A stretch of 64,000 nucleotides of DNA, taken from assembly GCF_901709675.1 (NCBI RefSeq), contig NC_051095.1, positions 21,763,956-21,827,955 of the forward strand. The letters run 5' to 3'. This document shows, piece after piece, positions 11,411 to 23,979 of the stretch. Source of the DNA: Syngnathus acus (taxonomy: Eukaryota > Chordata > Actinopteri > Syngnathiformes > Syngnathidae). The position numbers and the translations under genes were made by a program. Numbering within the stretch: the stretch's first letter is position 1; every line of letters begins with the position of its first letter. Under the pieces are notes generated by a model. The model had not been told where the DNA came from. It worked only from the letters and a program-made list of their open reading frames with translations, and did not search any database.

Positions 11411-13242
11411 TTTTGGTGCTGTCAGGTGATTAGAAAAAAATACTCTAACTAATTACTGCTAATTACTTACTAATTCAGATTTGTAATTAGCTAATCTAAT
11501 TAATCACATCTTAATCCCATATCTGATAAAGGTCCCCAAGTAAAGATTTTAAATTCTTGGACATTACAAAATTGTAGTGCATGTCTGATCAGTTGCATAT
11601 ACCAAGAAAAGAAGATTTGAAATCCACATTTTTGTTGAAGTGTGCATGATAATTAAATTTAAAAGAAAAAAGGAGCACATCATCAAACTAACTTGGCCAT
11701 GCACATTATTAAAAAAATGCAATACAAAAAAGTTACATAAAATATAAAGCTGACTTTGACTTTAATACAGCAATTCAAAATTCAAAAAGAATTTAGCCCA
11801 TTCCTAGCAACATATGTATTTTTCATACGACATACATTACTGACCAGTACGTCTCCCATCTTAATCTGGCTCTGCCTTCATCCAGTCAGATATTGCTGCA
11901 GACCCAACTCTTCCTGAATTAGACACATCTACAGTGTCTGCAATGAAAACACAAATAGCACACAACACAAAAGAAAAAAAGAAGAAATTACTTTCATCTC
12001 TAAAAAACAGATTAATGGGAAAAAACTACTACTTGCACCCTGCAGTACTTGTCATGCATTGTCAGTGAAAGTTAAGTGAGATAGTTTAGGAGGAAAATGA
12101 TGTGGGGGACCATTTAGATTTGATACTAGTGGATTGAAATCCTGAGATGTGGAAGAACACATGACTCTGAAATGTTGGTTACAGCACTCCCAAAATGAAA
12201 TGCGAATTAAGTGACCAGTTTTTCCGTTCTTCATTTCAAGCCCAATGTCTATCTTTATGGATTCACCTTTGTTCTCATCTTTTTCCACTGACATCCTGGT
12301 GTGGTGCAGACTGCCTCCTGGCATTAACACACTGTTCTTTTTATGCTTCTTCTTCTGAGACGTGAGATTAGAAGACACCTGCAAATCCCATCAAATTAAA
12401 GGATCTCTCAAATATCAATGCAATTATCTTGGTTGGCGTAAGCACTTAATTGCGCTTTCACCTCCATTAATTTGCTTTTCAAATTTGACTTCTCATATTT
12501 GTTGATTCTTGATATATTATGGTGTTCCTTTTCCGACTGAGATTTCAGGTAATGGTTGGAGGAAAATGGGTTTTGAAATTGCTTCAACTATTTAGTGTTC
12601 CCAAGTTAGCAATCACATCGAATTGAGGCAGTAGCATTCAAACCATGCTTTATTTTGACATATTTCAACTTATGTTGTTTGTGTCATCTGGTAGAAAGAT
12701 GACAAATGACAATTTAGAAAACTGCTTTTTTCGTGCAAAATTCCAGAACAATTACATTTATTGTAGTGCTCACAGGAGACATGAGATCGAACTTTGTTGA
12801 AATACGTTACAAGTGAATTTATCTTAATTGCGTCTTACTTTACAGAAAGTTTCGCCATGTTTTCTGATTGAACCTGGTGATTTCCTAATCCATATTCACT
12901 AAAATCAAGAACAAAAACAACACCAAACCCAGTTCAAGAACAGCGGCTCAGCTGACTTTGGGAGAAAGGCAGACGACACAGTCTCCAGTGTGTCACCAGT
13001 TATTCATAAGACACATGCAGAGACAGACAACCTTTAATTTAAGAACAGTCGAAGAAAATCAAATGCACCTCAACTGTCTTTTGCTGTACATACTGCACAT
13101 AATGATGTATAGCCTGTGAACAAACGTTGATCTTAAATGCCCCATTATTTAAAGGTATAGGTCTTGGTCAAGGAGACACATAATATACTGTATATATTGT
13201 AGCTACAGTAAGTATGTGATTACCCTACACACTTGAAACAGT
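11410..13242. other. Intron 2 segment with nothing recognised
   Basis: AT-rich; a 110-codon open frame on the minus strand at 12052-12384 has no recognisable domain and is not supported as a gene. Confidence 0.5.
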
Positions 13243-13244
13243 TA

Positions 13245-13830
13245 CCGTATTTTCCGAACTATAAGTCGCTCCGGAGTATAAGTCACACCAGCCATAAAAT
13301 GCATGATAAAGAAGAAAAAGACATATACATATAAGTCTCACTGTATAAGGTGCATTTTGGGGGGAAATTTATTTGATAAAATCCAACACCAAGAACAGAT
13401 ATGTCATCTTGAAAGGCAATTTAAAATAAAAATAGAATAGGCAACAACAGGTTGAAGGTACGGTATGCTAACGTTACATAAACACACAAACAAGAAACTG
13501 AGAATGTGCCTGATGTAACATATTGATTTAAATAACTATAGCATAAACAACATGCTAACAAGTTTATCGAACAATCTACGTCACTCCAAATCATTAAATC
13601 CCACCAAATCTTCATCCTCTGTGTTACTTATAAACAACTCTGCTAACCCTGAAAGTTGAAGATGCAGCGCTTCCTCTTCTATGTGGCTTAGGTCAGACTC
13701 ATCGTCAGTTGCAGTTCCAATTATTCCACAGGTCTAGAGCGCCCTCATGCAGTTTAGTGTGAAAATAACGTGAAATGATATAACGTGTTAATAATTTCAC
13801 ACATAAATCAAATGAATGAAATCCCTCTAA
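13245..13830 (-). mobile_element. Type B-like TIR element, decayed, with transposase C-terminal remnant
   Basis: A TA (13243-13244) precedes CCGTATTTTCCGAACTATAA, followed by AAGTCGCTCCGGAGTATAAG and by GCAATTTATT-like, CCAACACCAAGAACAGA and CAACAACAGG blocks shared with the B copies at 30927 and 34650. On the minus strand 13706-13581 reads 41 codons ending in a stop, with LAELF (residues 21-25 of the fragment) and DEDLVGFNDLE at the end. The right end is not recognisable, so the limit is approximate. It is an inactive copy. Confidence 0.7.
13581..13706 (-). pseudogene. Transposase-like C-terminus inside the type B relic
   Basis: Open for 41 codons, then TGA (complement of 13581-13583). Acidic, ending DEDLVGFNDLE. 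It matches position by position the tail coded at 52462-52560 (LAxLFxxxTxDxDxxGF in both). Acidic tails of this type occur in pogo/Tigger-like and other transposases; family assignment is inference. Confidence 0.55.
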
Positions 13831-14174
13831 TGCTGCGGGAACTTTCCTCAGATGATGGCGCATGTTATTAGACGATTGTGATTGCACAAATAGCAGTAAA
13901 ACCCAAATAGAACATTTGAACTTCATTTAGGGTTAAATTAATTAAATTAGGTATAGATCGTTGAAGCACTTTAAATAGTGGCAGATGAGTCCCATTTAAA
14001 ATGGGTTTGATTGTGTGAATGTTTGGTTAATTCTGAAAACAGCCACATCCGCAGTTCTAAAAAGATGTGCACACACATCAGTGTGTTACATCATCCTATT
14101 TGTTTATTTTTATTTTCCCTCTCAAAGAGTTTGTCATTTATTTTTCCAAATCAGTTGTCCAGGTTAAAGGTCAC

Positions 14175-14360
<186 letters not shown>

Positions 14361-15853
14361 ATTTTTAAAACATAATTGTATTACCTCAACTTTAATTCTC
14401 AAACAAGAAAGAGATGTTTCCCATCTCGATGCTCAGGAAACTGTCTGTTAAACTTATTTTTTTCTTAGTTCATATTGTAGCTGTTTGTCTTTGTCAAGGG
14501 TAAAGCAAAAACAAATAATTCAATGGTTGCTTACAGTGCCATACAGTATGTCAAAAAGGGTTGTCATATCCTTAATAAGCATGGTCAGTTTTTTTTTTTC
14601 CATCATCTCTCTTTTTTCTATATACTGTCTGAGTTGCTGGAGGTTAGGCACAGAAGACACAAACGAAAGTGCCTGAGTGGAAGGGAAAGAACTAAACAAA
14701 ACTGGCCTAACCCCATTAATCAACAAGCATACGGCTTAAAGATAGCATACAAAGATGATAAAACGTTTGTTGGTGAGCAAACGTTAGACAAATGTTGCAA
14801 CCAAATGAATTCTTTAGTCAGATTATGTGAGAGTGTTTGGTGAAAAAATACGAGAATTTACGCAGTATGTCAGCAGGGAATCTGATGTTCCCGATTTCAC
14901 TTCTTCATGGCACAATTCTGAGAATTATTCAGACTACAGACTTCTAATTAGCCAGAGAGGGAATTACAAATATTTCATGTAAGCGCTCTTATCCGGCAAT
15001 GTCAGATAAGTCTCGTTAAGCAGTGTGAATGAGAAGGATTTCATGGCTTTCTCCTTCTGATGTTTGAAGACAGAAATCTTCTTTTGGCATTACTGCGGTT
15101 GTGATAACCTTCTTGAGTTGTGAATCTGCAATGCCCTCGGAGATAAAGACATCTGCAGATGTGCCAATCAAACCGTACAAGCATGCATGCAGACATGCTC
15201 CTGTTCCACCCGGCATAACTTTCCGAGTGTGATTGCGTGCATCTGTGCCTATGTGAGTGGCAGTCTAAGTGGCAACAGCAGACAAACGGCCACATGCTCA
15301 ACCTCACTTTTTGCCTCCCCAAGGCCCTGGGGGGGTTGCAGTAATGGATTTGTCTATTAGCTCGTAAAGAACATTGCTCAGTGCCATATCGATCATCTGA
15401 GCTGTAACGTTTAGGGTCTTTAAGTTGTAGAGTTGATCTAGTGGTACACAGACTCCCCTGGCTATTTTACTAGAGTGAGAGATGATCAACTTAACCCCGG
15501 TGCCATGCTTGGCCAGAGGAAACACTATAAACCCATCCACTGGAGCCAGAAACCATTTTTATTGAACCTGCCGATCGGGCATCCATAAGAAGCTGCGGAG
15601 CTTCCGTGGATCAGCCATATGTTTGATTCTAGCAGAGTTTTGATGGTTTGCTCCTTTAATGGTGGTATCACGTCGTTAGCCGTGTTGACAAGCTGTCAGA
15701 GATGTGGACAAACCCCCGTTTTCCTAATGATGGACCTTAACAGTCCACTGGTCCGAAGGAAGGATTACTGGACTGCACAGCCGCTTGATGGGCATTGCTT
15801 GGCTTTTGTGTTCATGTGTGAGAAGAGGACAGAGTCTTTTTGGTATCTATCTA

Positions 15854-15873
15854 CCCCCCCCCCCCCCCCCCCC
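15854..15873. repeat. Poly(C) run
   Basis: Twenty consecutive C after TCTATCTA. Likely polymorphic and error-prone in sequencing. Confidence 0.95.
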
Positions 15874-15929
15874 TTGCCATCCCTGCGTGTGAGTGTGTGA
15901 ATTCAAACACCCTTCTCCATTATCATCTT

Positions 15930-15943
15930 GCTGCCATGGCAAC
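15930..15943. promoter_or_regulatory. RFX X-box-like motif
   Basis: GCTGCCATGGCAAC is a near-perfect 14-bp palindrome close to the RFX-factor X-box. One motif in a large intron can occur by chance. Confidence 0.3.
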
Positions 15944-17321
15944 AGTCATTGAATCAGAACATCAGTCGCAGCTTTCATTTCATGCTATCCACTGCCTGCC
16001 TATAGGCTGCCTGTATACATAAACAGAGCTCGGCCACCATGCTTTCCAATTTAATAAGCGGTCATATAGCCAAAGCTCGACAATCACCTACACAGTGGAG
16101 GTGAGAGCCGAGCTGTTTTTAAATAAACAATGGCATAAGCGGGCCTTGATCTGTTTTTAGCTTCAAGCGCTTTTAGCATATTTTAATGTAAGCAGGGAGC
16201 AGGGTGAGTGGCACATGAAAACGCTGAAAGCCAAAAGGAACAATAGCTCCGTCAGTGTACTGAGAGATTAGAGCAAGCCAGAGTGGTTTACAGTGAACTG
16301 GAGAGACTGACTGGGGGTGGACGACACATGTATGGTCACACACGCGCATGCTCTCAGAAACCCACACACTGCTGAAGGGGGCTATGTGTGTGATGGCATT
16401 GGAGGTGTGTGTTTTGAAGAGGCATTAAAAATTTTATGATGACCTAACTGGACTGAAAAGGAAATGGCATTCAGGATGGCAAAAAGGATATTAAATACAG
16501 TAATTTCCATCCCCTTTTTTGTTCAGCTGACATGCATTAAGAAAACACAGCAGTTTCTATGAAAGAACAGATGATAAAATGGCCAAAAAAAGAGAAAATA
16601 AATCATAGGACTTTTTCATCTCACACAACATTGTGATTGGATGGAACTTTTGCCTGGAAAAAGGTTGTCTCCTGCTTTATTTTTACTCTGCTAATCATAG
16701 TTATCATACAGGCCAGCGTGAAGATGTATTGCTTGTCTTGGCAGGTCCACCATGGCTAGAAATCTGGGTGGATGGATTTACTAGATGAATAAAGTTTTGG
16801 TTCTGTGGGAAATGTACGAACTTACACAAATGCAAAGTAATATAGTAATTGAGGATCAGGGATGAATGACTTTCCATGTGCCCAACCACAGCGGCTAACC
16901 TACCATCATCCGCGAGACCTTGTAATATTTTTTACTTTGCAAATGCCCATCTTCTGGATGTACATGCCATGCTGCCTCTCTCTGTTCTGAAATTGAAGGG
17001 AGTGAGGGGAGCCACTTCAATTGGATGGCAAAAGAGCTCGGCTATGTTCTTTCTCAGAACTACGCACAATGGCTCCCTTCCACCTGCGTGATTATAGGAA
17101 AATACCCCCGCAAAATCCCCTTGCCCATGTGCACAGTTAGACTGAGATTTGCGCAACACTTGGGTTGAGCACCAAAATAGGGCTCCAGTTGTGGATGGTG
17201 CGATGTTATTGGTGAATTTGATCAAAACGCAGCAAGAATCTTTCTTCTGTATTTTATTCATAAATATGACAACAGTGGGACACTCCTTCAGAATCATTGT
17301 AGAAATTACTACTAATAAATG

Positions 17322-17345
17322 TATTATTATTATTATTATTATTAT
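17322..17345. repeat. (ATT)n microsatellite
   Basis: Eight ATT units, preceding an AT-rich stretch. Confidence 0.9.
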
Positions 17346-20177
17346 GATTATTTATTAGTGTATAACAGTGCAATATGTACCTGCCATTAGGTTGACAACA
17401 ATGGATGCTCAAGCAGCTGAGCTTGTACTGGACATTAGTCTGCTCTTGGTTCCAGTTGTAAAGACTATTGTTCCATGGCACAGTGCCCTGTCCTGTCAGA
17501 CCAATGAGCTGGTACTCTGGCAGCGATAAATGGATAATGGTCTGCAGGGTCTCACTCAACAATCTGCTGACCAGTATGAACGCTGATGGTTGAATTGCTG
17601 GAGAACAACATCCACATATGCCATGTTAATATATTGAAAACAAGGAAAATAACATACTCAGTAAAACATTCCAATGACTGTAAATCTACAGAACTAAAAA
17701 AGAACATGCACAGCAAATATTTTCAATCAATTTGGCCTGTGGTGGACTTCTTTGACTCACTTGAGACTTTGTTTTAGAAACCTTTGTCACGTGAAATGCT
17801 TAATTGAAGAGGCAGCGATAGGACTTTGGAAACCCGTTAATTGTTAGGTTTAATTAAGGTAAACATTAAATGAGGGGAGTTTTAATTGGGCTCTCATGAT
17901 GAGGGAAGGGATCTGGGGTCACTGAAATCTGCATATGTAAATAACTGCAAACTCCTCTAGGTCTGGCTTTAACACTGCCTCAGAGCACTCTGTCTCTCTC
18001 TGTAATGTTGTTTATTTTCTTCTCTGCATATCTATCTCCCACTCTCTCCCTCCGCATACACAACCATGTGTGCATGCATGCGGGAGTATGCAGACACACT
18101 CCAGCTTTCACAATTTGGCCTCAGCCAAGCTGTCAGCAATATAAATGGGCTGCTTTTGTCGAGTGACATTGATGTGATGTATGCATGTGCTAAATTCGAA
18201 ACCTCCACTCCCTGCAGATATACGTTTGGTAATATGAGGCTTGGCAGCTTGGTGTAAGACATCAACTGCTCATTTAAAGTATTTCGACATATACGGAGGT
18301 CCCCCACAAAATCCGAGCAGGCCATTTACCATTTTATGTTTGAAAACAGGTTAAATGTTCATCCATGTCTGTGTGATTGACCAAATTAACCCTTCGGTAA
18401 AGATTCATTTGTACAGGAGAAGTGGTACATATGTAAATGATCACAAATATGCAATACATTAGATTTTATTGTTAGTCATTCACTGTGAACCATTTCTGCC
18501 TGAGCAGAGGTCATTCATCATGCAGCCACCCAATCACTTTGCAAGATAGATTACCCAGACAGATGATCATGCTCTGCAATGAAAATCGTCTTACCAACTT
18601 AAGAATGCTGCTAAAAAAAAAAAGCTATTTATGAGTGTCTTAAGAAAAAATAAGACTTGCATCAAGGAGTGCATATGTTATGCACGTGTGTCCTGTACAG
18701 TAAGTGTGTGCACTTGTGCTGACAATTGGACATTTGCTCTGTCACCACCCGGTCACCCCAGTGTTGTGGAACTTCTCATGGCCAATGTAGGGCTGCTGTC
18801 AATGTTTTAGATAACCGAATGTGCCGCCTCCATCCAAACAGATGCTCAACCCCATTTCCAGAGTCTCTTTTTTTGTGTGCAAAATGTTTTTGATCATTTT
18901 TTTTGTAAAGCCAAGAATCTTCTGTAACTAAAATCTATTCCAGAAGGCATTTGGCCTTCATTTTCTTTTCAACAAGATTATGACTTGTGAAAATTAACAA
19001 CTAACCGATTTAGTTTTTCTACAAAAAACTTTTTAGTTGCCCTAGCAGGGTTCTTGGATGTTGCTCAACACCTCTTTGTTTTTACCCATCCCTCGATGTG
19101 AGTCAATCATTTTGGTTGAAATAGAAATTCTATAGGTAAGAAATTCAGAGACAAATGTGACATTTCATACAAGGTAAAGATAAAGTCAGTATGATCCAAT
19201 TATGTCAATCTCCATAACTCAGGAACAAATGTGTTGACACATTTCTCTGATGTTTTCTTATTAAGCTATGGACTTCAAAGATGCACTTGAGCAACTTAGT
19301 AACTAAACAGTTGTAAAACTAACTTAGCATTAATTATAATAACCAGTCAACATCTACCTGTGTACAATACTTACCAAATGGCCTAATTATGATTTGCAAG
19401 TCATATATTTTGGGCTAAGTGTTGAACGTACCGATGATACGTCCACACAAACGATTGGGATCATTCTGCTCACCTACTTTATGAAGGTGCAGTGAGAGGA
19501 AATGATCCCAGGATTTGGAAATCCAGTTGTCACCTCACTTATTGTCATTCGTAACTACTCTGTATTGCTTTGACAAAGCAGGTCATCATGAATTATTCTG
19601 TGGGCAACGACAAAGCGGAAAAGCATCCGAGCGGCAGTATCCTAGCGATAATCTTTTGTACACCAAGTCGGATGGAAGCCGTTCTACTGTCACGTAAATA
19701 TAGGCTTGTTAACAGTGCAGCTCTTTAGCTCGTGATTAGCTTGCACAACAGGCATTGTTCTGCAGCATTTCTTCCTCTCAAATGGATGGTAAGGGAAATC
19801 ACCAACAGTAGATATATTAGAAATAATTGCACATAGAAGATTGTGTTTATAGGTTTTTCTTTAAGGGAGTGCTTTGTTTTAACGCCTCTTTTAAAAGCAA
19901 TAGAATCTCTTTAATTTAGGATTCTATTATGATTAACAGGACCTACTTGATTGTCATGGAACCACAGTTTTAACGAATGTTATCCATCACGTATTCAGTC
20001 AAGCCAACATGTATAAATAGCATTTTATTATTGAAATTGCATGAAAAGAAATGTATGGCTTTTTAGATGCACTTGATGCAGCTGTGGCTCATGTTCACCT
20101 TGAGTCAAGGAGGCCATCGCGGGTTTGGAGGTTATATATTAATTTTCCAGAACAGATGAACCGTGTGAATATTATTA

Positions 20178-20562
20178 TCCATCCATCCATCCATCCATCC
20201 ATCCATCCATCCATCCATCCATCCATCCATCCATCCATCCATCCATCCATACATCATCTGTACTGCTTGTCCCCACGGGGGTTACGGGTGTGCTGGAGCC
20301 TATCTCAACAGTCATCAGGCAGTAGGCGGGGGACACCCTGAACCGGTTGCCAGCCAATCACCAGGCATACAGAGACGAACAACCATCCACACCCGCACTC
20401 ACACCTATGGGGAATTTGGAGTGCTTAATCAGCCTACCATGCATGTTTTGGGAGGAAACTGGAATGCCCGGAGAAAACCCACACAGGCACAGGGAGAACA
20501 TGCAAACTCCACACATGGTTGTCCTGAGGTGGAATTGAACCCGCACCCTCTGAACTGGGAAC
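20178..20562 (-). mobile_element. tRNA-derived SINE (same family as 1853-2239), 5' truncated
   Basis: (CATC)n tail at 20178-20250 (18 units), then the family body in reverse (CCCCACGGGGGTTACGGGTG, GAACCGGTTGCCAGCCAATC, ATGCAAACTCCACACATGG, GGTGGAATTGAACCCGCACC). The tRNA head, including the A box, is missing on the right, and no convincing target duplication is visible. Confidence 0.87.
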
Positions 20563-20598
20563 AATTATTATTATTATTATTATTAGTAGTAGTAATAG
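20563..20598. repeat. (ATT)n/(AGT)n microsatellite
   Basis: Short trinucleotide tract between the SINE and the type A element. Confidence 0.9.
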
Positions 20599-20600
20599 TA

Positions 20601-22713
20601 CCGTATTTTCCGCCCTAAAAGGCGCACCGGGTTATAAGGCGCACCTTCAATGAACGGCCCATTTTAAAACTTTGTCCATATATAAGGCGCACCGGATTAT
20701 AAGGCGCATAAAATAGAAGCTATACTGCATCAAACTGAGGTTGACTAGGGTTGCGGTATGCATCCACTAGCCAATAACCAACGAGCCCTCTGTAAACAAT
20801 CGCGTTTCTCAAACGATCTCCTATAAAATGATCAGAACTGACTAAAGTTCGATCTAACGCATTGGTACTACTTACCTATGTTTCCCTTCCATATCGATCC
20901 GTAGATTTACTCGAAACATTAACAGAGCAGCCTATTTTCACATGAAATAGCCTGGTACGTATAGCAGCTATCGCAATAGCATTACCCATCCGCAAAGTCT
21001 CACGAGCCTCAGTTCGCAATCTCCCATGAGCCTCAGCAAAGTGTAAACAATCGCGTTTCTCAAACGATCTCCTATAAAATGATCGGAACTGACTAAAGTT
21101 CGATCTAACGCATTGGTACTACTTACCTATGTTTCCCTTCCATATCGATCCGTAGATTTACTCGAAACATTAACAGAGCAGCCTATTTTCACATGAAATA
21201 GCCTGGTACGTATAGCAGCTATCGCAATAGCATTACCCATCCGCAAAGTCTCACGAGCCTCAGTTCGCAATCTCCCATGAGCCTCAGCAAAGTGTAAACA
21301 ATCGCGTTTCTCAAACGATCTCCTATAAAATGATCGGAACTGACTAAAGTTCGATCTAACGCATTGGTACTACTTACCTATGTTTCCCTTCCATATCGAT
21401 CCGTAGATTTACTCGAAACATTAACAGAGCAGCCTATTTTGACATGAAATAGCCTGGTACGTATAGCAGCTATCGCAATAGCATTAGCCATCCGCAAAGT
21501 CTCACCAGCCTCAGCTCGCAATCTCCCATGAGCCTCAGCAAAGTGTAAACAATCGCGTTTCTCAAACGATCTCCTATAAAATGATCAGAACTGACTAAAG
21601 TTCGATCTAACGCATTGGTACTACTTACCTATGTTTCCCTTCCATATCGATCCGTAGATTTACTCGAAACATTAACAGAGCAGCCTATTTTGACATGAAA
21701 TAGCCTGGTACGTATAGCAGCTATCGCAATAGCATTAGCCATCCGCAAAGTCTCACGAGCCTCAGCTCGCAATCTCCCATGAGCCTCAGCAAAGTGTAAA
21801 CAATCGCGTTTCTCAAACGATCTCCTATAAAATGATCGGAACTGACTAAAGTTCGATCTAACGCATTGGTACTACTTACCTATGTTTCCCTTCCATATCG
21901 ATCCGTAGATTTACTCGAAACATTAACAGAGCAGCCTATTTTCACATGAAATAGCCTGGTACGTATAGCAGCTATCGCAATAGCATTAGCCATCCGCAAA
22001 GTCTCACGAGCCTCAGTTCGCAATCTCCCATGAGCCTCAGCAAAGTGTAAACAATCGCGTTTCTCAAACGATCTCCTATAAAATGATCGGAACTGACTAA
22101 AGTTCGATCTAACGCATTGGTACTACTTACCTATGTTTCCCTTCCATATCGATCCGTAGATTTACTCGAAACATTAACAGAGCAGCCTATTTTGACATGA
22201 AATAGCCTGGTACGTATAGCAGCTATCGCAATAGCATTAGCCATCCGCAAAGTCTCACGAGCCTCAGCTCGCAATCTCCCATGAGCCTCAGCAAAGTGTA
22301 AACAATCGCGTTTCTCAAACGATCTCCTATAAAATGATCGGAACTGACTAAAGTTCGATCTAACGCATTGGTACTACTTACCTATGTTTCCCTTCCATAT
22401 CGATCAGTAGATTTACTCGAAACATTAACAGAGCAGCCTATTTTGACATGAAATAGCCTCGCGGGTACAACAGCTATTCGGTGACGCCCCCTGACTACAG
22501 TTGCCGTAATGCTGGGAAGCGATGCGACCTTGTAATTTACTAGTCGTACTAAAACGTACTGAAACATTTTGGCAGAGCACTGTGTACAACCAGTATGGAT
22601 CAACAAATTCATCAGTTGATCCATATATAAGGCGCATTGGCCTATAAGGCGCACTGTCGGCTTTTGAGAAAATTTTAGGTTTTTAGGTGCGCCTTTTAGG
22701 GCGGAAAATACGG
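20601..22713. mobile_element. Type A TIR element with internal 251-bp tandem array
   Basis: TA (20599-20600) and TA (22714-22715) flank perfect 28-bp inverted ends, beginning CCGTATTTTCCGCCCTAAAA on each strand. Subterminal GGCGCACC/ATAAGGCGC repeats follow on both sides. The interior is a tandem array. The right inner part (about 22460-22620) matches the unit before the array in the copy at 30839-32498, in opposite orientation. No intact transposase frame, so it is non-autonomous. Confidence 0.9.
20791..22459. repeat. 251-bp tandem repeat, six full units plus a partial seventh
   Basis: The landmark TGTAAACAATCGCG occurs at 20791, 21042, 21293, 21544, 21795, 22046 and 22297, exactly 251 bp apart each time. 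Units differ at only a few sites: atcAgaac/atcGgaac, ttttCacatg/ttttGacatg, attaCccat/attaGccat, cagTtcgc/cagCtcgc. On the minus strand each unit contains CATAGGTAAGTAGT, a consensus splice donor. The seventh unit breaks off after about 160 bp. Confidence 0.97.
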
Positions 22714-22715
22714 TA

Positions 22716-23657
22716 AATAGAATACCATAAAATTCTCTATTTTGAGGGTTTCTACTCCCCCTGTTATGGGGCCATCCAGTTAAAGAGTATGTTACAATTA
22801 GAAAATTGCATTTTAAGATTTAATGTATTTGATCACGCAATCACCATTCAGCCCTTTTTTCCCATGCACCTAAATAATAGAACCTAATGCGAAGTTGATG
22901 GGGAGTGGCTAGGAATTAGTTATAGTTGTCTTTATAAAGAGAAAAAACATGGATTGTCAAAAATAGATATTGCTTCAGTCTCTGTATGTATTGTTTTTGT
23001 TGTTGTTTTATCCCTGGGTGGGTTGAAGGGACTATATCTTAGCAAGTTTTGTGTGAATATACACCATATTCAGTATAAGGTTCCCTGGTAGCATATCTGA
23101 GGTACTCTTATCATGACTCTTATTGCGTTTGTAACTGTGATGGCCCAAAGGGAATGGCAAGAACCATTAGTGATCAGAAGAAGATCCCCTGTATGATTCA
23201 TGAATGAGCAAATCTTGTCTTAGCCTGTGAGATGGGTGGAGAGTTGAGCGCCTTGGGGAAGTCTGTGTTTGAGCCTCCTCATAACTGTGGAACAACATAG
23301 ATAATGGGGTGTGTGGTTGACGATATGTGGTTCTTCATTTCTTGTCTTTTTGGGTCAGCATGGGAGTAGGGTCGGCGCCACAACAGAGTAGAGGAGGCAA
23401 AGGGAGGATGGATCAAAGAGGACAGACTCTCAAATGGCGTTCCTTGCCCTCAGTTGCCCTTTGTCAACTCCTCACCATTATGCGTTCATCCCTGATTTAT
23501 GTGATGTCGATGATGTAGCAGTATACTTTCTTTTGACCTTATTCAAAGAGACATGAAACCACGACTTGGACTTGAATTGAGTTGAAACTTGCAGAGCTAT
23601 AAACAGTCATATAAATGTTAGTTAAGAAAACAAAAAAAACAATTGCATTCTTCTGAA
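22716..23657. other. Intron 2 segment with nothing recognised
   Basis: Unique-looking sequence between the type A and type C elements. Confidence 0.5.
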
Positions 23658-23659
23658 TA

Positions 23660-23977
23660 CATCTAAATCTCGATTTTACGCGGACTCTGGGGTCCAGAAT
23701 TTGGTAATCGCGTTAACCCCGAAAGCTATCCTTGCTATCCGTAACACCGTAATAAAGCAGTCATAAAGCTCAAACAGCCTGACTCCTTTAAATTGGTCAC
23801 AAAAATTCAGCGTTAAGGTCGACGCGCTAGTCATTTAGCTTCGTACGGTCCTTATATCATCCATTTAAAATACTACTTGAAAATGTATTTATGACGAAAA
23901 AAAATGGGGCCCATGACCAAACTGGGTTGGACAGAAAGTCACGTAGGATCGAAGTGAGTACAATCGAGATTTAGGTG
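23660..23977. mobile_element. Type C TIR MITE, complete (318 bp)
   Basis: TA (23658-23659) then CATCTAAATCTCGATT at the left, AATCGAGATTTAGGTG then TA (23978-23979) at the right. Its left half, read in reverse, matches the right ends of the copies at 1-202 and 52.6-52.8 kb (TTCGGGGTTAACGCGATT, CCAAATTCTGGACCCC). No coding capacity. Confidence 0.8.
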
Positions 23978-23979
23978 TA

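Larger units (their letters stand above)
14361..20177. other. Intron 2 segment, largely featureless
   Basis: Holds a (C)20 run at 15854-15873, an X-box-like site at 15930-15943 and an (ATT)n tract at 17322-17345. Otherwise nothing recognised. Confidence 0.5.

Noticed and set aside
20178-20598. Target duplication for the SINE at 20178 (ATTATT-like flanks)
   Set aside because: The similarity is due to ATT microsatellites; the element is 5' truncated and the ends are unclear.
20791-22459. CRISPR-like array (regular direct repeats)
   Set aside because: The unit is 251 bp of continuous near-identical sequence with no unique spacers, inside transposon ends, in a vertebrate genome.
22382-22654. 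90-codon frame (MRLIGQCALYMDQLMN..) repeated at 31732-31956
   Set aside because: Both are the same transposon segment in opposite orientation; no transposase motif, and the frame crosses into the tandem unit.
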